This document shows, piece by piece, positions 18,547-27,027 of a DNA stretch of 59,424 nucleotides (within the stretch, counting starts at the first letter, position 1; every line of letters starts with the position of its first letter). The stretch is taken from positions 1-59,424 of the forward strand of contig NZ_SKCH01000022.1 in the NCBI RefSeq assembly GCF_005434945.1, in the 5' to 3' direction. The translations under genes were made by a program, and so were the position numbers. This stretch comes from Prescottella subtropica (GTDB lineage: Bacteria; Actinomycetota; Actinomycetes; Mycobacteriales; Mycobacteriaceae). Below the pieces are notes generated by a model. It was given only the letters and a program-made list of their open reading frames with translations. It had not been told where the DNA came from and searched no databases.

Positions 18547-19115
18547 CGGATACTCCTCGGCTCGGTGGCGGTCTGTACGGAGATCGGGGCTGTGGGTTCG
18601 GCAGCAGCGGGGCCGGACTGCAACCGATGTCGGGCACGGAACAGTCGCACGTGCATGGTCGGAACGGAGCAGCCTGCGACATGGGCGGCTTCGGTGGTGG
18701 TCAACCCGTCCCATGCGGTCAGGAGCAGCGCCTCACGTTCGGTCTCGGTCAGAGCTGCGAGTGCTGCGAGGACCTCGGCGCGGTCGGTGACGGTGATGTC
18801 GGCGCCCGGCGCGGATCGTGCGACCCGCTCGACACGGAACATCTTCTCTGTCAGCGCATCACGACGCCGGGCGCTGCGATTGTGGTTGGACATGATGTTC
18901 CGGGCGACGACGAGCAGCCAGGGCAGCGCACGGTCGGGGACGTCCGGCAGTCGCCGCCACGCGACCATGAATGTCTCGGACACCACCTCTTGCGCGGTGT
19001 GATGATCGACGTGCCGGCAGGAATAAGCGGACACTTGGCCGACGTGGTCGTTCCACAGCGACGTGAATCGCGCGATGTCCCCCGGCGCCGGCGATCCCGG
19101 CTGTTTCTCTCCCAT
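18543..19115 (-). CDS. ECF-type RNA polymerase sigma factor
   Basis: A 190-residue sigma factor with region 2 (FTSLWNDHVGQVSAYSCRHV, then AQEVVSETFMVAWRRLPDVP and LPWLLVVARNIMSNHNRSAR) and region 4 (LTETEREALLLTAWDGLTTT then AAHVAGCSVPTMHVRLFRAR), the latter giving the helix-turn-helix for the -35 element. It lacks region 3, as all ECF factors do. It directs RNA polymerase to a small regulon probably including its own operon. The overlapping downstream gene encodes the presumed membrane-bound antagonist. I could not identify a confident ECF promoter in the 215 bp upstream. Confidence 0.9.
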   Translation of the reverse strand: MGEKQPGSPAPGDIARFTSLWNDHVGQVSAYSCRHVDHHTAQEVVSETFMVAWRRLPDVPDRALPWLLVVARNIMSNHNRSARRRDALTEKMFRVERVARSAPGADITVTDRAEVLAALAALTETEREALLLTAWDGLTTTEAAHVAGCSVPTMHVRLFRARHRLQSGPAAAEPTAPISVQTATEPRSIR

Positions 19116-19330
19116 ACCGAGTAGTGTCCGGCCGATCCCTGATCCTTACGGGCGAGCGTCGAGGTTCTTCAGTGTTCGTGTCGGCGGTGCGGATCGGCGC
19201 AGCGAATCCCGTGGCACCCAGTACCTTCGGACGAACCGATACTCGGTCGCCGAGGTTGCGTGGCATCCACGATCCGCAGCACCCGCAGTTCCTCCCGCTG
19301 TGCGGGGAGCGTCGGTTCCAGTATCCCCGA

Positions 19331-19933
19331 TCAGTGGGGACACGTGATGGTGCCGACGACCGTCGTCGGCGACCCGTTGGTTCGGTTGGCCTCCGCCGCA
19401 TTGATCATCGAGAACGCCACTGCCGAGCGGTCTGCTGCGCTGTCGACGACGATGCTGTCGTTGTCCGGCGCGTACATCTGCACGTAGGTCCCGGTCGAGT
19501 CCGCGAATGCGAGCATGATCTGCGCAGTCCAGGTGATCCCGCCGTCCTGCTGGGGTTCGTCCGGGACGATGACGGAAAGATGGTAGTAGTCCACGGTCGG
19601 ATAGTTGTCGACGCCGGAGAACTGCTGTGCCGTAGAGGTTGTGACACTGTAGGTCCAGCGGTGGCTGTTCTCGTCGTAGACGCACGAGAGCTCGGCCGGT
19701 TCGTCGGAGACCGCTGTACCCGACCACAATCCGTCGAGGGTGAACACCGCGCCGGGTGTCGTCGCCGTCGGCAGCAGCGGCACCTCGGGAAGATCCCTCG
19801 GACCGGTGTACCAGTTCCGTGCGAACACTCCCTCCGGTGACGGGGCGAGCGTCTCGGTTGCCGAACAGGCGGCGAGGAGTCCGGGTACGAGAAAGAGAGC
19901 GCCTACTCGGCAGCTGATCGTCGGTGTCGGCAT
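19331..19933 (-). CDS. Putative lipoprotein, function unknown
   Basis: A 200-residue exported protein. The N-terminus (PTISCRVGALFLVPGLLAAC) carries a signal peptide with a lipobox ending at Cys23, so it should be lipidated and anchored outside the membrane. The mature part has DGLWSGTAV, SCVYDENSHRWTYSV and a C-terminal VVGTITCPH, where two cysteines may form a disulfide. The pattern resembles small actinobacterial lipoproteins of the LpqH/Lpp27 size class, but I cannot name a family. I start at the ATG at 19933 because it places the signal peptide correctly. Confidence 0.7.
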   Translation of the reverse strand: MPTPTISCRVGALFLVPGLLAACSATETLAPSPEGVFARNWYTGPRDLPEVPLLPTATTPGAVFTLDGLWSGTAVSDEPAELSCVYDENSHRWTYSVTTSTAQQFSGVDNYPTVDYYHLSVIVPDEPQQDGGITWTAQIMLAFADSTGTYVQMYAPDNDSIVVDSAADRSAVAFSMINAAEANRTNGSPTTVVGTITCPH

Positions 19934-20035
19934 CGTGGGCACAGTGTGGCACAGCACATTCGGACAGATCGACGGTCGAGATCCGGCGTTTCGGGATATC
20001 GTCCGCCGAGTTCGCCTACATGATCGGGGGAGCAA

Positions 20036-20605
20036 ATGGTGCGTCGACTGCTGTCGATCGTCGCGGTGACGGGATTCGCCGGTGTGCTGCCGTTGGTCGC
20101 GCCGGCGGAGGCGTCGGCCTGCTCGTGCGTCTACATGCCCGACGATCCGCGGATCCTCGAGCAGGTGTCGCACGCCTCCTCGGTGTTCACCGGGACCGTC
20201 GTCTCGGAGCGGGTCGCGGACCAGACCGCATTCTTCGAGTTCGAGGTGCGGGAGGTGTTCGACGGCGACGTCGGCGGAACCACCACGGTGTCGTCGAGCA
20301 TTCAGGGGCCGGCGTGCGGGCGCGGCTTCGAGGTCGGCACCGAGTACCTCGTCTTCGGATCGGACCACGAGACGAACGGGGCGGACTTCTCGGACAACAG
20401 TTGTTCGGCGACGACGAAGTCGACGAACCAACGGACCCGGGATGCCGCGACCACCGTCTACGGGGCGCCTCGCACGATCACTGTCGAAACCGGGACAGCC
20501 GTCGAGACGAATGCCGTCCGCGTGTGGGGCGGGGTCGCCGCAGGTGTGCTCGCTATCGGGCTTATTGCGTTCGGCTTCGACCGTTGGAGGAGTTCGCGGT
20601 CCTGA
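20036..20605 (+). CDS. Secreted NTR/TIMP-like protein with C-terminal membrane anchor
   Basis: A 189-residue protein with a signal peptide cleaved after ASA (residue 28), so the mature chain starts CSC. Two N-terminal cysteines followed by VYMPDD, VFTGTVVSERVADQTAFFEF and GRGFEVGTEYLVFG fit the OB-like netrin/TIMP fold known in bacteria. A single hydrophobic helix (VWGGVAAGVLAIGLIAFGF) and basic end (RWRSSRS) anchor it facing outward. The role is unknown; bacterial members have not been shown to inhibit metalloproteases. It is a single-gene unit, with its start right after an AT-rich stretch. Confidence 0.75.
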   Translation: MVRRLLSIVAVTGFAGVLPLVAPAEASACSCVYMPDDPRILEQVSHASSVFTGTVVSERVADQTAFFEFEVREVFDGDVGGTTTVSSSIQGPACGRGFEVGTEYLVFGSDHETNGADFSDNSCSATTKSTNQRTRDAATTVYGAPRTITVETGTAVETNAVRVWGGVAAGVLAIGLIAFGFDRWRSSRS

Positions 20606-20646
20606 GACGGTGCCACCCATGAGCGCGCACCAAGGCTAGCCCCACC

Positions 20647-20865
20647 GTGGGGCCGGCCACTGGACGAGAGGAACTCTCGAGGCGTGCTGTCTTCTGTGAC
20701 GGTCTTTTCCGGCTGTTCGGGTATCGGGTCTGTTGTGGACCGCTCCCGGACTGGACCGCGAGTGTCGGTCAGACCCCGTGGGACACGTTCGATGTGAAGC
20801 CGTGGAATCTGTACAACATGCTCTGGCGGGTGCGGCAGTGGATCTGCGCCGGCATGACGCAGTGA
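20647..20865 (+). CDS. Possible small protein or remnant
   Basis: A 72-residue frame from GTG. Only the second half looks coding: GQTPWDTFDVKPWNLYNMLW followed by RVRQWICAGMTQ. The first half may be out of frame, since another frame from the nearby GTG reads MLSSVTVFSGCSGIGSVV, so this may be a decayed gene. A strong hairpin begins 11 bases after the stop, which supports a transcribed unit. No family is recognised. The rest of the 20606-20913 gap shows nothing else. Confidence 0.3.
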   Translation: MGPATGREELSRRAVFCDGLFRLFGYRVCCGPLPDWTASVGQTPWDTFDVKPWNLYNMLWRVRQWICAGMTQ

Positions 20866-20875
20866 GGTGGACGCG

Positions 20876-20902
20876 GCGGGCGGTGTCGTGGACACCGCCC
20901 GC
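20876..20902. terminator. Perfect hairpin terminator
   Basis: GCGGGCGGTGTC and GACACCGCCCGC pair over 12 bp around a GTG loop. The hairpin lies 12 bases beyond the stop of the SDR gene on the minus strand and just after the small plus-strand frame. Confidence 0.75.
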
Positions 20903-20913
20903 GCGCGGACGCT

Positions 20914-22371
20914 CTACCAGGGGGACGGCACGTAGTCCTTGAGGAAGCAGCCGTGCAGGTCGACGCCGGCTTCACCCTGCACGATCGGGTCGTAGACGCG
21001 GGCGGCGCCGTCGACGAGGTCGAGGGGGGCGTGGAAGCCTTCGTCGGCGAGCCGCAGCTTGGTGTAGTGGGGGCGTTCGTCGGTGATCCAGCCGGTGTCG
21101 ACGGCGGTCATGAGGATGCCGTCCTGCTCGAGCATCTCCTTGGCGCTGGTGCGGGTGAGCATGTTCAGGGCGGCCTTGGCCATGTTGGTGTGCGGGTGGC
21201 CGGGCCCCTTGTAGCCGCGCCCGAACTGGCCTTCCATCGCCGAGACGTTCACGACGTACTTGCGGGTGGCTGCGGCCGCCGCCATCGCCGGACGCAGCCG
21301 CGACACCAGGATGAACGGGGCCACCGAGTTGCACAGCTGCACTTCGAGCAGTTCGATCGGATCGACCTCCCCGACGGTCTGCACCCAGCTGTTGGTGTGC
21401 GCCAGGTCGGGCAGCAGGCCACCGGCGTCGATTGCGACACCCTGCTCGATGCGGGCCGGGGTCGCCGACCCGGCGATCAGGGCCAGCGAGCTCACCTCGT
21501 CGGCGGTCAGGTTCGCGGCCGACGTGAGATTCGCCGTCGACAGCGATCCGGCCAGGGCAGCGGGATGCGCCTCGCTGGTCTTGCCGAACGTCACCACGTC
21601 GGGAAGTTCCCCGGCGGGCAGCGGACCCGACTCGGCCTCCGCGAGCGCACTGTAGGCGCCGGGGGAGCGGCGCACCGTCTGCGCCGCATTGTTGATGAGG
21701 ATGTCGAGGGGGCCCTGCTCGGCGACGTCGTCGGCGAGCGCCACCACCTGCGCCGGATCACGCAGATCGATGCCGACCACGCGCAGCCGGTGGATCCAGT
21801 CGGCGGAATCCTCCATCGCCGTGAAACGGCGGATCGCGTCGTTCGGGAACCGGGTGGTGATCGTCAGGTGCGCACCGTCGCGCAGCAGTCGCAACGCGAT
21901 GTACATGCCGATCTTGGCGCGGCCACCGGTGAGCAGGGCCCGCCGGCCGGTCAGGTCGGTGCGCTGGTCCCGTTTGGTGTGGCTGCGGGCCGCGCACTCC
22001 GGGCACAACTGGTGGTAGAACGCGTCCACCTGCGTGTACCGCTGCTTGCAGATGTAGCAGGGGCGCGGACGGATCAGCGTCCCGGCCGACGCACCGACCG
22101 TGTTCGACGTCAGCGCGATGCCCGCGGTCTCGTCGTCGATCCGGTCCGGCGACCCGGTCGCGGTGGCGGCCACCACGGCCCGGTCGGCGACCGAGACCGC
22201 GTCACGGGTCTCCTTGCGACGCGTCCGCTTGAGCTTCTTGAACATGTGGCCGACGGCACGCTGCACGACGACCGAATCCGGGTGGTCGATGTCGAGCAGC
22301 GATGCCTCCGACAGCACCCGCAGGCAGACGTCCATGTCGGTGGGATCGATCCCGGTGATCGGTTGGGCCAT
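20914..22371 (-). CDS. Large SDR-family protein with N-terminal zinc-knuckle-like segment
   Basis: A 485-residue protein. Residues about 115-155 carry CYICKQRY and CPECAAR, a CxxC-x(n)-CxxC zinc-ribbon-like pair uncommon in short-chain dehydrogenases. The SDR domain follows, with TGGRAKIGMYIALRLLRDGA (nucleotide-binding glycines), DILINNAAQTV and VVNVSAMEGQFGRG. At the catalytic YxxxK position the sequence is HTNMAKAALN: the lysine is present but the tyrosine is replaced by threonine, so normal redox chemistry is doubtful. I start at the ATG at 22371; the open frame extends upstream without conserved sequence. It is divergent from the protease gene. Function unknown. Confidence 0.8.
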   Translation of the reverse strand: MAQPITGIDPTDMDVCLRVLSEASLLDIDHPDSVVVQRAVGHMFKKLKRTRRKETRDAVSVADRAVVAATATGSPDRIDDETAGIALTSNTVGASAGTLIRPRPCYICKQRYTQVDAFYHQLCPECAARSHTKRDQRTDLTGRRALLTGGRAKIGMYIALRLLRDGAHLTITTRFPNDAIRRFTAMEDSADWIHRLRVVGIDLRDPAQVVALADDVAEQGPLDILINNAAQTVRRSPGAYSALAEAESGPLPAGELPDVVTFGKTSEAHPAALAGSLSTANLTSAANLTADEVSSLALIAGSATPARIEQGVAIDAGGLLPDLAHTNSWVQTVGEVDPIELLEVQLCNSVAPFILVSRLRPAMAAAAATRKYVVNVSAMEGQFGRGYKGPGHPHTNMAKAALNMLTRTSAKEMLEQDGILMTAVDTGWITDERPHYTKLRLADEGFHAPLDLVDGAARVYDPIVQGEAGVDLHGCFLKDYVPSPW

Positions 22372-22607
22372 CGGTAGGTAACTCGGTTTCTGATCTCGTG
22401 CGGGCGCGTGGGTCCCGGCTCTGGTGGGGCCCGATCGTGGGGCTGCCCGATTCCGGCGTCCGAGTCTACCGAGTGCGCCGACGGGAACGTCGCCGCGTCC
22501 GACCCGGTGACACCGTGCCCGCGCCGGAGGACCATGGAGACGTACCAGGGGGCCTGTCCCCGGGGCGGGCCCCGCTCGAGTGCTCAACCTCGAGGAGGGT
22601 GAGAACC

Positions 22608-23834
22608 ATGAACGAGACGGACGGGGCGCCAGGTCGGCGCGCCACCGCGGTCGCGGTCGCCGGGAACACGATCGGCGGCTTCTCGGCGTTGCACGCGGAA
22701 TCCGTGGCACCGGTCGATCCACCACTGCAGAAGGACGGACCGTTCCTTCCCGAACTGACCGAGATCGACCTGCTGGTGCAGGCGACGCAGGCCCGCCGCG
22801 ATTTCAACGTCGCCGGCGCAGGAGTGACGGTGGCGGTCCTCGACACCGGGCTGCGCACCAGCCACGTCGACTTCGCGGGCCGGGTCGTGCCGGGACGCAA
22901 CTTCACCTCCGACTACGGCGGCGACCGGGACGAGGTCGCGGACGGGCACGGGCACGGCACCTCGGTGGCGGGGATCGCGTGCGCCGGACGCATCCACACC
23001 GGTGTCGCCCCGAACGCGCGGATCGTGCCGCTCAAGGTGCTCGGCAACGACGGCACCGGACGCTTCGCCGACATCCGGGACGCCCTGGACTGGGTGCTGG
23101 ATCATCGTGCGTCGCTGGGGATCTCGGCGCTGTGCCTGGCGACCGGCGCCCCCGACAACCGCACTACCGACACCGACATGCCCGGCGACGCGATCGGGGC
23201 GCTGCTGCAGGAGCTCTGCGACGACGGCGTGTGCTGCTGCACGGCCGCCGGCAACGACTACTACGCGCACGGCGGCACCCAGGGCATGTGCTATCCGGCG
23301 ATCTTCCGGCAGACGATCAGTGTGGGCGCCGTGTACGACGCCGACGAGGGCAGCTTCCGGTATCCGGACGGGGCGAAGGCGTTCACGTCCGACGCCGACC
23401 GGCTCACCCCGTTCTCGCAGCGCCTGCACCGCACGGTCGGCGGGCCGTGCGCGACCGACACGTTCGCGCCGGGCGCACCGGTGTCGTCGTCGGGCATCCT
23501 CAACGACACCGGCGAATCCCTCCAGTACGGGGCCAGCCAGGCCACGCCGACGGTGCTCGGGGTGGTGGCGCTGCTGCAGTCGTTCGCGCTGCGCACCACC
23601 GGCATGTTGCCGACGGTGTCCGACGTCAAACGCTGGCTGCAGCGCGGATCCACCGTCGTCTACGACGGCGGACTCGACCACGACAACGTCCGGCACACCG
23701 AACTGACGTTCTCGCGGGTGAGTGCGCTCGGGTCGCTGCTGGTGTGCGCGAAGGATCTCGCGGTGCGGGAACTCGCGAAGGCCGACCGGGCCGGTCTGCG
23801 GACCGGGCGGGGCGTCGGATCGCCGGATCGGTGA
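22608..23834 (+). CDS. Subtilase (S8 family) serine protease without signal peptide
   Basis: A 408-residue subtilisin-fold protease. The triad is visible as Asp in VAVLDTGLRTSH (near 84), His in GHGHGTSVAGIA (near 122) and Ser in GASQATPTVLGVVA (near 312); the last differs from the usual GTSMA(A/S)P but keeps the serine. The oxyanion Asn sits in CCCTAAGNDYYAHGG, an unusual triple-cysteine context. The N-terminus (MNETDGAPGRRATAVAVAGN) has no export signal, so the enzyme may be cytosolic or exported otherwise. GAGGAGGG precedes the ATG. An 18-bp terminator follows. Context does not reveal a substrate. Confidence 0.85.
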   Translation: MNETDGAPGRRATAVAVAGNTIGGFSALHAESVAPVDPPLQKDGPFLPELTEIDLLVQATQARRDFNVAGAGVTVAVLDTGLRTSHVDFAGRVVPGRNFTSDYGGDRDEVADGHGHGTSVAGIACAGRIHTGVAPNARIVPLKVLGNDGTGRFADIRDALDWVLDHRASLGISALCLATGAPDNRTTDTDMPGDAIGALLQELCDDGVCCCTAAGNDYYAHGGTQGMCYPAIFRQTISVGAVYDADEGSFRYPDGAKAFTSDADRLTPFSQRLHRTVGGPCATDTFAPGAPVSSSGILNDTGESLQYGASQATPTVLGVVALLQSFALRTTGMLPTVSDVKRWLQRGSTVVYDGGLDHDNVRHTELTFSRVSALGSLLVCAKDLAVRELAKADRAGLRTGRGVGSPDR

Positions 23835-23847
23835 CCGGCAGCCGAAA

Positions 23848-23887
23848 CGAGAAGATCCCCGGTTCGTAAGAACCGGGGATCTTCTCG
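23848..23887. terminator. 18-bp perfect hairpin terminator
   Basis: CGAGAAGATCCCCGGTTC and its complement GAACCGGGGATCTTCTCG enclose a GTAA loop. It stands between the protease gene and the convergent tRNA and can terminate both. Confidence 0.9.
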
Positions 23888-23904
23888 TCTGTCTCAACTC
23901 AGAG

Positions 23905-23990
23905 TGTCCGAGGGGGGACTTGAACCCCCACGTCCGTTAATAGGACACTAGCACCTCAAGCTAGCGCGTCTGCCATTCCGCCACTCGGAC
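23905..23990 (-). tRNA. tRNA-Leu (anticodon GAG)
   Basis: An 86-nt class II tRNA. The acceptor stem pairs GTCCGAG with CTCGGAC, with discriminator A73. The anticodon loop reads TTGAGGT, giving anticodon GAG for CUC/CUU codons. A long variable arm (GTGTCC...GGACG type) and the T loop with GTTCAAGTC are present. CCA is not encoded. The mature 5' end is at 23990. Confidence 0.95.
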
Positions 23991-24288
23991 TCGTTGTTTT
24001 CCCGCCTGTTCGCGGGGCCTTCAGTTGTTTTCGTTTGCCCCCGCTCTCCGGGTGCCAGGAAAGATTATCCGATATTGCGCCAGGTCCAAAATCGGCTGGT
24101 CAGAGGGGGTTTTTGAGCGGTATGTGCGTCGTTGTCGGGTCTCGGAGGGGGCATCGGAGGGGTTGCAGACAGTTCACGACTCTGCGTAGTTCTGTGGCTT
24201 CTCGTGTCCAACTGTTCGTGTGAGGGTTTCCTGTCGGTGCCTGCCCGTATCGTCGGCGACCCAAGGAAGAAGCGGGGGTGGTGACGCG
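23991..24288. other. Intergenic region; probably includes the left end of the TnpB element
   Basis: I see no gene here. The half near the tRNA is T-rich and probably carries the tRNA promoter. From about 24100 the sequence becomes G/T-rich (GAGGGGGTTTTTGAGCGG), which may belong to the left end of the transposable element, but no clear terminal hairpin or exact boundary could be fixed by eye. Confidence 0.35.
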
Positions 24289-25626
24289 ATGAGTTCCATG
24301 ATCCGGGCGTACCTGTTCGCCCTGGACCCCACGGCTGAGCAGGAGGCGCAGTTCCGGTCGCATTGCGGGGCACAAAGGTTCGCCTACAACTGGGCACTCG
24401 CGCAGGTGAAGGCGAACTGGAACCAACGCGCAGCCGAGGAGTCCTACGGGATCGCCGAGGCGGACCGGACGCCGTGGATCAACGCCTCCGCCTACTCCCT
24501 GCGGAAATCCTGGAACCAGGTGAAGGACGCGGTTGCGCCGTGGTGGGGTGAGAACAGTAAGGAGGCGTACGCGTCCGGGTGCGCGAATCTGGCTGCGGCG
24601 TTGAAGAACCGTCGAGACGGGCGTACCCGGATGCCGCGTTTCAAGTCGAAGCGGTCCCACCTGTCGTGCCGGTTCACCACCGGGGCGTTCGGGCTCGGCC
24701 GGGACCGGCGGCACGTGCAGTTGCCGCGGATCGGTCAGGTCCGTACACACGAGTCGACCCGTAAGCTGGCCCGCAAGGTCGAGGACGGGACCGCACGGGT
24801 CGCCTCGGCAACCCTGTCGTACCAGCGGGGTCGCTGGCATGTGTCGTTCACGGTCGAGTTGCCCGACACCCTGTCGCCCACCCGCACCGGCACCCGTGTG
24901 GCCGGGGTGGACCTGGGGATCAAAGAATTAGCGGTCCTGTCGACCGGGGAGAAGATCGCAAACCCGCGGCACCTGGACCGGGCGCAACGCGAGTTGCGGC
25001 GGGCACAGCGGATCATGGCCCGCCGCGATGGCCCGGACCTGCGCAGTGGGCGCACCCCCAGCAACCGGTGGCGCACGGCGCAGGCCAGGGTCACCCGGAT
25101 ACACGCCCGCGTCGCGGGCCGGCGTCTGGATGCGCAGCACAAGCTCACCACCCGACTGGTCGGCGAGTTCGACACGATCGTCATCGAGGATCTACACGTC
25201 GCGGGAATGGTGCGTAACCGGCGCCTGGCCCGCCGTATCGCCGATGCCGGGTGGGGTGAGATCCGCCGCCAGTTGCAGTACAAGTCCGATGCAGTCGGTG
25301 TGCGGCTCGTCGTCGCGGACCGCTGGTTCGCCTCCAGTAAGACCTGTTCCGGGTGTGGCACAGCGAAAACCAAGCTAATGCTCTCGGAACGGACGTACAC
25401 CTGCACGGTATGTGGCCTGGTCATGGATCGGGACCACAATGCCGCACGCAACCTCGCTGCCCTCGCTGGCAGCGGCACCGGGGAGTTGCTCCGGGAGCAG
25501 CCCGATGGAACTCGCGTCAGACCCGGCTCCGTGCCGGGCAGTGAGACTGCCACGGGAAGACCGCAACGCGGTCAACGTCATGTCCGTGAGGACGTGGCTC
25601 ACGGGACAGAGCTATACGTTTCGTGA
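24289..25626 (+). CDS. tnpB: TnpB (IS200/IS605-type RNA-guided nuclease), stand-alone
   Basis: A 445-residue TnpB/OrfB protein. The N-terminal domain starts MIRAYLFALDPTAEQEAQF and FAYNWALAQVKANW. The RuvC catalytic triad is intact: Asp208 in AGVDLGIKELAV, Glu300 in VIEDLHVAGMV and Asp382 in MDRDHNAARNLAA, with a zinc ribbon CSGCG and CTVCG between the last two. TnpB cuts DNA guided by an omega RNA transcribed from the 3' end of its own gene and favours transposon retention. No TnpA transposase is adjacent, so the copy would need a helper to move. ATG at 24289 is chosen; a second ATG follows at 24298. It lies between tRNA-Leu and the M20 peptidase gene. Confidence 0.92.
   Translation: MSSMIRAYLFALDPTAEQEAQFRSHCGAQRFAYNWALAQVKANWNQRAAEESYGIAEADRTPWINASAYSLRKSWNQVKDAVAPWWGENSKEAYASGCANLAAALKNRRDGRTRMPRFKSKRSHLSCRFTTGAFGLGRDRRHVQLPRIGQVRTHESTRKLARKVEDGTARVASATLSYQRGRWHVSFTVELPDTLSPTRTGTRVAGVDLGIKELAVLSTGEKIANPRHLDRAQRELRRAQRIMARRDGPDLRSGRTPSNRWRTAQARVTRIHARVAGRRLDAQHKLTTRLVGEFDTIVIEDLHVAGMVRNRRLARRIADAGWGEIRRQLQYKSDAVGVRLVVADRWFASSKTCSGCGTAKTKLMLSERTYTCTVCGLVMDRDHNAARNLAALAGSGTGELLREQPDGTRVRPGSVPGSETATGRPQRGQRHVREDVAHGTELYVS
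25581..25608 (+). repeat. Right-end hairpin / probable 3' part of the omega RNA
   Basis: TGTC-CGTGAG pairs with CTCACGG-GACA around GACGTGG, about 10 bp with one bulged base, inside the last codons of tnpB. Such hairpins mark the right end of IS200/IS605 elements and the scaffold end of omega RNAs. The guide would then begin a short way downstream, near or past the tnpB stop. Exact end not established. Confidence 0.45.
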
Positions 25627-25644
25627 ACGGTGGTAGGAAAGGGT

Positions 25645-27009
25645 GTGGCAGAAATGGGCGAAACACAGCGACCGCAGCGGCCCTCCGGCCGTGCCGAATC
25701 CGAGGTCGTCGATCTGGTCAGCGCCCTGATCCGGTTCGACACCTCCAACACCGGTGAACTCGAGACCACCAAGGGTGAACGCGAGTGCGCGCTCTGGGTG
25801 AAGGAACAACTCGAGGAGGTCGGCTACGAGACCGAGTACGTCGAATCCGGGGCACCGGGACGCGGCAACGTGTTCGCACGACTGCGCGGCGCCGACCCGC
25901 GCCGCGGCACGCTGATGATGCACGGCCACCTCGACGTCGTCCCCGCCGAACCGGCCGACTGGAGCGTCCACCCGTTCTCCGGGGCCGTCGAGGACGGCTA
26001 CGTGTGGGGTCGCGGCGCCGTCGACATGAAGGACATGTGCGGGATGATGCTGGCGCTGGCCCGCCAGTTCAAGGCCGAGGGCACCGTCCCGCCGCGCGAC
26101 ATCCTGTTCGCGTTCGTCGCCGACGAGGAAGCCGGCGGCAAGTACGGCTGCCAGTGGCTCGTCGACCACCGCCCGGACCTGTTCGCTGGTGTCACCGAGG
26201 CGGTCGGCGAGGTGGGCGGCTTCTCGCTGACCGTGTCGCGCGCCGACGGCACCGACAAGCGCCTGTATCTCGTGGAGACCGCGGAGAAGGGACTCGGCTG
26301 GATGCGGCTCACCGCGAAGGCCACCGCCGGACACGGCTCGTTCCTGCACGACGACAACGCGGTGACGATCCTCGCCGACGCCGTCTCCCGGCTCGGCAAC
26401 CACACGTTCCCCCTGGTGTTGTCCGATTCGGTCGCGGAGTTCCTGTCGGTGCTCGCGGAGGAGACGGGTGTCGACTTCGATCCGCATTCACCGGACATCG
26501 ACGGCGCACTCGCCAAACTCGGGTCGATCGCCCGCATCATCGGGGCGACACTGCGTGACACCGCCAACCCGACCATGCTGAAGGCCGGATACAAGGCGAA
26601 CGTCATCCCGCAGACCGCGGAAGCCGTCATCGACTGCCGGGTGGTTCCGGGCCGGCAGGCCGCGTTCGAGCAGGAGGTCGACGCCCTCATCGGCCCGCAC
26701 GTGACCCGCGAATGGATCACCAGACTCGACTCGTACGAGACGACGTTCGACGGTGACCTCGTCGACGCCATGAACGACGCGATCCTCGCGCACGACCCGA
26801 ACGGCCGCACCGCCCCCTACATGCTGTCCGGCGGCACCGATGCGAAAGCGTTCGCACGCTTGGGGATTCGCTGCTTCGGATTCGCCCCGCTGCAGTTGCC
26901 GCCGGACCTGGATTTCGCCGGACTGTTCCACGGCGTCGACGAACGTGTCCCCGTGGACGCCCTGCACTTCGGCACCCGGGTGATGGAACACTTCCTGTTG
27001 CACAGCTGA
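25645..27009 (+). CDS. M20-family metallopeptidase (Rv2141c-like)
   Basis: A 454-residue zinc peptidase or amidohydrolase. Metal and catalytic blocks are LMMHGHLDVVPAEP (first His and catalytic Asp), WGRGAVDMKDMCGMM (bridging Asp), FVADEEAGGKYG (general-base Glu-Glu) and SGGTDAKAFARLGIRCFGF near the C-terminus. A dimerisation or lid domain sits at about 200-330. The family removes residues from dipeptides or acylated amino acids in the cytosol; the mycobacterial orthologue Rv2141c pairs with the same PEBP neighbour as here. Start GTG 25645 is chosen (AGGAAAGGG just upstream); ATG 25654 is possible. The TnpB element lies directly upstream and may have altered its promoter. Confidence 0.9.
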   Translation: MAEMGETQRPQRPSGRAESEVVDLVSALIRFDTSNTGELETTKGERECALWVKEQLEEVGYETEYVESGAPGRGNVFARLRGADPRRGTLMMHGHLDVVPAEPADWSVHPFSGAVEDGYVWGRGAVDMKDMCGMMLALARQFKAEGTVPPRDILFAFVADEEAGGKYGCQWLVDHRPDLFAGVTEAVGEVGGFSLTVSRADGTDKRLYLVETAEKGLGWMRLTAKATAGHGSFLHDDNAVTILADAVSRLGNHTFPLVLSDSVAEFLSVLAEETGVDFDPHSPDIDGALAKLGSIARIIGATLRDTANPTMLKAGYKANVIPQTAEAVIDCRVVPGRQAAFEQEVDALIGPHVTREWITRLDSYETTFDGDLVDAMNDAILAHDPNGRTAPYMLSGGTDAKAFARLGIRCFGFAPLQLPPDLDFAGLFHGVDERVPVDALHFGTRVMEHFLLHS

Positions 27010-27027
27010 TCGCGAGAGAGGAACACC

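Noticed and set aside
23905-25626. Integrative element inserted at tRNA-Leu
   Set aside because: There is no integrase and I saw no repeat of the tRNA 3' end nearby. The adjacent mobile gene is a TnpB element, which does not use tRNA attachment sites.
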